Source of the DNA: Myxococcota bacterium
Lineage (GTDB): Bacteria > Myxococcota > B64-G9
Reading direction: 5' to 3'
Length of the DNA stretch: 64,000 nucleotides
Assembly: GCA_022710975.1 (NCBI GenBank)
Contig: JAKLGA010000017.1
Coordinates: 1-64,000 of the forward strand
Part shown: piece after piece, positions 60,249 through 64,000 of the stretch
Numbering within the stretch: the stretch's first letter is position 1
Layout of the letters: each line of letters begins with the position of its first letter
Notes under the pieces: generated by a model
Databases searched by the model: none
What the model was told of the DNA's origin: nothing
Seen by the model: the letters and a program-made list of their open reading frames with translations, nothing else
Position numbers and translations under genes: made by a program

Positions 60249-61529
60249 GTGCGCTTCCCAGGCAACCGCATCGCCAAGCACTACTTCCCGGTCACCAGGA
60301 AGCACAGCCGCACGCCGGTGGCCGCCGAAGCCGTCGAGCGCCGCTGGTACGCGGTGGGGCTCGACCAGCTCGTCATGGATGTCGAGGTGGAGGGGGCGGA
60401 GGCGCTGGCCCGCGAGCTCGCGCTGGCGCCCGGGGAGTCGGCCCTGCTGTCGGACAGCCAGCACCGCCGGCTGATGGAGCGGCTGGCCGGCGACCGGGTC
60501 ACCCACCGCATGTCGCCGGGCGGCGCCGTGGGCAACACCATCAACAACTTCACCTTCCTCAGCGGCGAGCCAGCCGTGCTGCTGGGCGCGCTGGACGCCT
60601 GCATCCGCCCCGGCAGCCCGGCCTTCCACTACGTGGCCCGCACGCCCATGGCCGTGGACCTCTCGCACGTGGTCGCGGCCGAGGGCACCCTGGCGACCGC
60701 GGTGACCTTCATCGGCCCGGCCGGGGATCGCTCCTTCGCCGTGGCGCCGGGCATCTCGAATGAGTTCCCGCCCGAGGCGATACCGGCCGAGGTGGTGGAG
60801 AACGCCGCGGCGGTGCTGACCACGCTGTACTGTCTGCGCGATCCAGCCTGGCCCATCGCCCGAGCGGCCGAGCGCATGATGGCGCTCGCCCACGCGGCCC
60901 ACGTGCCGGTGGCCCTCGGGCTGGGCACGGCCAGCCTGGTGCGCGAGCGGCGGGAGCTCGCCATCTCGCTGCTCGAGCGCTACGTGACCGTGGCCGCCAT
61001 GAACGCGGCCGAGGCCGAGGCGCTGACCGGCGTGGACGACGCGCTGCTGGCTTGCCAGCGGGTGCTCGACTGGGTGGACGTGGTGATCGTGACCGAGGGG
61101 CCGCACGGGCTCACCATCGGCGGCTGGGTGGACGAGGCCTACCGGCGCGAGACCGACCAGGGCGTCCGCTCGAAGTCCATCGCCGAGTACAACCGCTGGG
61201 AGTACAGCCGGCTCATGCGGCGGGCGGACTGCCCCAAGCCGCTGAAGATCTACAGCCACATCCACCCCTACCGGGGAGGGCCCGAGCGCATGGGCAACAC
61301 CAACGGGGCAGGGGACGCGGCCCTGGCGGCGCTGCTGCACGACGTGACCGCCAACCGCTACCACCGGGCCACCGTGCCCGAGAGCGACAAGCACGCCGCC
61401 CCGGTGCCCTTTCTGACCTACTCCTCGTTGTCGCGCTGCGCCCAGTACGGCAACCGCGTGGCCTACGAGGTGCTGCGCGGCCACTCCCCGCGCCTCGAGG
61501 CCCCCGTCGGACCGGACGAGGAAGGTTGA
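60249..61529 (+). CDS. gsk: Inosine-guanosine kinase
   Basis: 426 residues from a GTG. It aligns by eye along its length with E. coli Gsk (434 residues): MRFPGNRIAKHYFPVTRKH at the start, YAVGLDQLVMDVE, GGAVGNTINNF, the SHIHPYRGGPERMGNTNGAGDAALAALLHDVTANRYHR block holding the PfkB catalytic aspartate (GAGD), and the end YANRVAYEVLRGHSPRL-like sequence. It phosphorylates guanosine and inosine to GMP and IMP, complementing hpt. No convincing ribosome site; a weak TTGCAT-N17-TAAGCC lies about 35 bp upstream. Confidence 0.95.
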   Translation: MRFPGNRIAKHYFPVTRKHSRTPVAAEAVERRWYAVGLDQLVMDVEVEGAEALARELALAPGESALLSDSQHRRLMERLAGDRVTHRMSPGGAVGNTINNFTFLSGEPAVLLGALDACIRPGSPAFHYVARTPMAVDLSHVVAAEGTLATAVTFIGPAGDRSFAVAPGISNEFPPEAIPAEVVENAAAVLTTLYCLRDPAWPIARAAERMMALAHAAHVPVALGLGTASLVRERRELAISLLERYVTVAAMNAAEAEALTGVDDALLACQRVLDWVDVVIVTEGPHGLTIGGWVDEAYRRETDQGVRSKSIAEYNRWEYSRLMRRADCPKPLKIYSHIHPYRGGPERMGNTNGAGDAALAALLHDVTANRYHRATVPESDKHAAPVPFLTYSSLSRCAQYGNRVAYEVLRGHSPRLEAPVGPDEEG

Positions 61530-61560
61530 TCGCAGCCAAGGCCGGACGGGGTGGGGTGCT

Positions 61561-62268
61561 CTAGGGCCGGCCGGGGCGGTGACGGCGCAAGAGCACGTAC
61601 AGCGCCCCGGCGCCGCCGTCGCAGGGCCTGGCGGTGCAGAAGGCCAGGATGTGCTTGCGGATGCTGGCCCGGACCAGCCAGGTCTGGAGCGCGTGTTTCA
61701 GCACCGGGATGTGATCCTTCGAGCCGTGCCCGCGGCCGTGGACGATGAGCACCCCGCGCTTGCCCTGCGCCATGGCCTCGGTCAGGAATCGGTCCACCAC
61801 GGGCTTCGCCTCCTCGCGGGTCAGGCCGTGGAGGTCGAGGTGGTCCTGGATGGCCAGCTCGCCGCGCTTCAGCTGCCGCAGCAGGCGCGGGTCTGCGCCG
61901 TCGGCCAGCCCCTCGATGGCCTCGTCGGTCTCGTAGATGGACAGCGGCGCCTCGCCGTCGACCAGATCCTGGAGCGCCTGCAGCACCTCCTCGGCCTCGC
62001 GCTGGTCGGCCCGGGGTCGGGGCGGCAGCCGCGGCGGGCGGGGCACGGCCGGCCGATCCGTGATCGGGCGGGCGTCGGCCACCGCCGCCGCGAAGAGATC
62101 CTCCTCGCTCTCCGGCGCGGCGGGTTCGGGCGGGGGCGGGGGCGCCGGCCTGGCCGGGGCGGGCGCGGGCAGGCGCCCGGCGCTCGCCTTGAGCGCGGAG
62201 AAGGGCTGGTGCCTGAACTCCGCCGGCGCGGGCGCGCCCTGGGCCCTGGACTTCTTGCGCTTGGCCAC
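61561..62268 (-). CDS. Smr-domain protein
   Basis: 235 residues from a GTG (GTG GCC AAG). The C-terminal ~95 residues are an Smr domain: LDLHGLTREEAKPVVDRFL, VLIVHGRGHGSKDHIPVLKHAL and AFCTARPCDGGAGALYVLL, including the DxHG and HGxG motifs of the nuclease class. The N-terminal ~100 residues are basic then Pro/Ala-rich and disordered. Stand-alone Smr proteins act on DNA junctions or on stalled ribosome complexes; which applies is unknown. Its start is 9 bp from the end of the upstream surface-protein gene, suggesting co-transcription. Confidence 0.9.
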   Translation of the reverse strand: MAKRKKSRAQGAPAPAEFRHQPFSALKASAGRLPAPAPARPAPPPPPEPAAPESEEDLFAAAVADARPITDRPAVPRPPRLPPRPRADQREAEEVLQALQDLVDGEAPLSIYETDEAIEGLADGADPRLLRQLKRGELAIQDHLDLHGLTREEAKPVVDRFLTEAMAQGKRGVLIVHGRGHGSKDHIPVLKHALQTWLVRASIRKHILAFCTARPCDGGAGALYVLLRRHRPGRP

Positions 62269-62277
62269 GCGCGTGCC

Positions 62278-64000
62278 TCAGGGCGCGCACACGGACAGGA
62301 ACCGCACGCCGTACCAGGTCTCCTCGGTCCAGCCGCCGCCCTCGCACTGGCCCTCGCACTGGATGCCGCACTGCTGGGACTGCTCCTCGGTGCAGTCGGG
62401 CATGCAGATCTCCAGGCAGTCGTCCAGGCACGGGCAGGGCGGCTCGCCGGCGTAGTGCACCACCTCGGTGAACAGGGCGCCGTAGCGGCCGTTGGTGTAC
62501 ACCGCCCCGGTCGGGCGCAGCTCACGCCCCATGTCCCACACCTCGCGGGCGAGCGTGATGGGCTTGAGCCCGATCGGCGCGCCGGCCGCGTCCAGGGCGC
62601 GGAACATGTGCGCCTGATCCTCGGGGTCCGAGCCGCGCTCGGTCCAGAACACGCCCACCTGTTCGTTCAGGCCCATGGCCGAGGCCGCGCCGGATGCGTT
62701 GCGGTTGACGGCCGCGGAGTCGGACACCTGGGTGGGGCCGCGCACCACGCCGCCGTCGGAGGACAGCCAGACCACGTAGGCCTCGCGCGCCCCCCCGTTC
62801 TTGAGGGCGTCGAAGGACAGCAGGTAGCCGCCGTCGCGCGGCAGGAGCACCGGGTGCATGGCGTCGGTGAAGGGGCCGCTGATGGCGCCGGCGCTGCCCG
62901 CGGAGTACCAGTCCATCCAGCTGCCGCCGGTGTAGCTCAGGCGCTGGACGCGGATGCCGTGGCTCGAGCCCGAGCCCTCCTGCCACACCACCACGAAGGT
63001 GTCGCCCGCGCCGAGGATCTCCAGGTCCTGCGGGTTGGAGGTGGAGGTCACGTCGTCCAGCCACAGGTGCCAGCCCTCGACGTAGCAGGGGTGGTCATTC
63101 CGGTTCCAGGGGTGCCAGACCCCGTCCTCGTCGGTCTCGCCCCACTGGCCCCAGTCCACCACCTCGCAGGGGTCGAAGAAGCGCACCTCCCCGTTGTAGT
63201 CCAGGGCCGCGGTCATGATCGTGTTGTCCTCGGCCCACACCAGCATGTAGGACGAGCTGGCGCGCGCCACGGCCGGCGAGCGGGGCTGCTCCCAGAACCG
63301 GCCCCTCAGCGAGTCCATGCCCAGGCCGTGGCTGCCGCCCGGATCGACGGGCATGAACACGACCGTCGACTCCATGGCCCACACCACGATGAACTGCCCG
63401 CGATCTCCATCCCAGAAGATGTCGGGCTCGTGTTCCTGGAACCACCACCAGGAGATGGACAGCTCCACGTCCTCGTGATCCGCGAGCGGGACCTGGTCCG
63501 CCAGCAGCCAGTCGTAGAACGCTTCGGCGCGCCCGCGCCGGTGATCCTGCCAGACCACGCCGACGTGCGGGCTGCCGGTGACCTGCGCCAGGCGTGGCCG
63601 GGTGCGCAGCTCCTCCTCGGCGGTCAACAGGATGCCGCTCCCCTCGCACTCGCAGCCGTCCTCGTACACGCCGTTCACGTCGAGGAAGGGAGCCAGGCAC
63701 GCCAGGATGGAGCACACGCCGTTCACGCAGCGCATGCGGGCCACGTGGGGCGGAGGCGGATCGCCCGGGCACACGTCGCAGGCCATGCACTCGGTCTGCT
63801 CCGGCATGCAGAAGCAGGTGATGTCGTTCGGGTTGCAGGTGCCGGCGCACACGCCCATCATGCAGATGCCGCCGGTGCCGCCGCCCACGTCCGAGCAGAC
63901 CACCCCGCACTCGCTGCAGTTCTCGGCGTCGGACATGAGATCCGCGCAGATCCCGCTGCACTTGGTCAGCCCCGGGGCGCACGAGTCGTCGCAGGTGCCC
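62278..64000 (-). CDS. Cysteine-rich surface protein, 5' end outside window
   Basis: The frame is open through the right edge, so the start lies beyond it; at least 573 residues are visible. The visible N-terminal part repeats CAPGLTKCSGICADLMSDAENCSECGVVC, CMMGVCAGTCNPNDITC and CFCMPEQTECMACDVC, the cysteine-rich units typical of myxobacterial surface proteins. Residues from about 130 on are beta-rich, with LAQVTGSPHVGVVWQDHRRGRAEAFYDWLL and other VVW blades like a beta-propeller. A final cysteine cluster (CPCLDDCLEICMPDC) closes the protein. Function unknown. Confidence 0.8.
   Translation of the reverse strand, partial: GTCDDSCAPGLTKCSGICADLMSDAENCSECGVVCSDVGGGTGGICMMGVCAGTCNPNDITCFCMPEQTECMACDVCPGDPPPPHVARMRCVNGVCSILACLAPFLDVNGVYEDGCECEGSGILLTAEEELRTRPRLAQVTGSPHVGVVWQDHRRGRAEAFYDWLLADQVPLADHEDVELSISWWWFQEHEPDIFWDGDRGQFIVVWAMESTVVFMPVDPGGSHGLGMDSLRGRFWEQPRSPAVARASSSYMLVWAEDNTIMTAALDYNGEVRFFDPCEVVDWGQWGETDEDGVWHPWNRNDHPCYVEGWHLWLDDVTSTSNPQDLEILGAGDTFVVVWQEGSGSSHGIRVQRLSYTGGSWMDWYSAGSAGAISGPFTDAMHPVLLPRDGGYLLSFDALKNGGAREAYVVWLSSDGGVVRGPTQVSDSAAVNRNASGAASAMGLNEQVGVFWTERGSDPEDQAHMFRALDAAGAPIGLKPITLAREVWDMGRELRPTGAVYTNGRYGALFTEVVHYAGEPPCPCLDDCLEICMPDCTEEQSQQCGIQCEGQCEGGGWTEETWYGVRFLSVCAP

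Overview
The window reads as chromosomal DNA of a high-GC Gram-negative bacterium of the Myxococcota (old Deltaproteobacteria) type. The evidence is a complete set of Glt gliding-motility genes, a sigma54 / two-component / chemosensory locus, several cysteine-rich 'CxxDxDC' surface lipoproteins, many lipoproteins and TPR proteins, and coding density close to saturation. No rRNA, CRISPR array, integrase or intact insertion sequence was found.

Region 1 (1-7.6 kb, minus strand): a histidine kinase and its sigma54 enhancer-binding response regulator lie directly upstream of a chemosensory operon: CheY-like, CheA, ParA-like, CheW and a chemoreceptor that stops after its Cache sensor. Between the two units lie a near-consensus -24/-12 promoter and, about 125 bp upstream of its predicted start, a perfect 12-bp-arm palindrome. 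This is a self-contained regulatory circuit legible in the DNA.

Region 2 (7.7-23.8 kb): housekeeping and envelope genes. These are hypE, a secreted lipoprotein, a nucleotide-salvage set (tdk, upp-like, hpt), carbamate kinase, TPR and cysteine-rich lipoproteins, a ribbon-helix-helix protein, and an AsmA-like giant facing a DUF1318 (YdbL-like) lipoprotein.

Region 3 (24-50.9 kb): the main finding. One uninterrupted run of plus-strand genes matches gltA-gltB-gltC-gltD-gltE-gltF-gltG-gltH-gltI-gltJ of the Myxococcus xanthus Glt gliding machine. It contains outer-membrane barrels, periplasmic TPR proteins, two inner-membrane TonB-like transducers (one with an FHA domain, one with zinc ribbon plus GYF) and a 4103-residue TPR protein. 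In M. xanthus these genes are split over separate loci. The motor genes (aglRQS), mglAB, gltK/cglC and cglB are not in the window. gltA-H look like one operon; gltI and gltJ each have their own promoter-like sequence.

Region 4 (50.9-64 kb): a metallophosphoesterase, lipB, two lipoproteins, nadB, a lytic transglycosylase, a TPR-AIM24 protein, pgsA, tRNA-Gly(GCC) and tRNA-Cys(GCA), a degenerate receiver protein, a small ribbon-helix-helix gene pair in AT-rich DNA, inosine-guanosine kinase (gsk), an Smr-domain protein, and the 3' part of a cysteine-rich surface protein running off the right edge.

Across the window, promoter-like sequences follow a simple pattern, TTGnnn-N17/18-TAnnnT, and in three cases the -10 hexamer lies so close to the start codon that the mRNA should be leaderless. 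All names rest on reading motifs and gene order; no database search was run.
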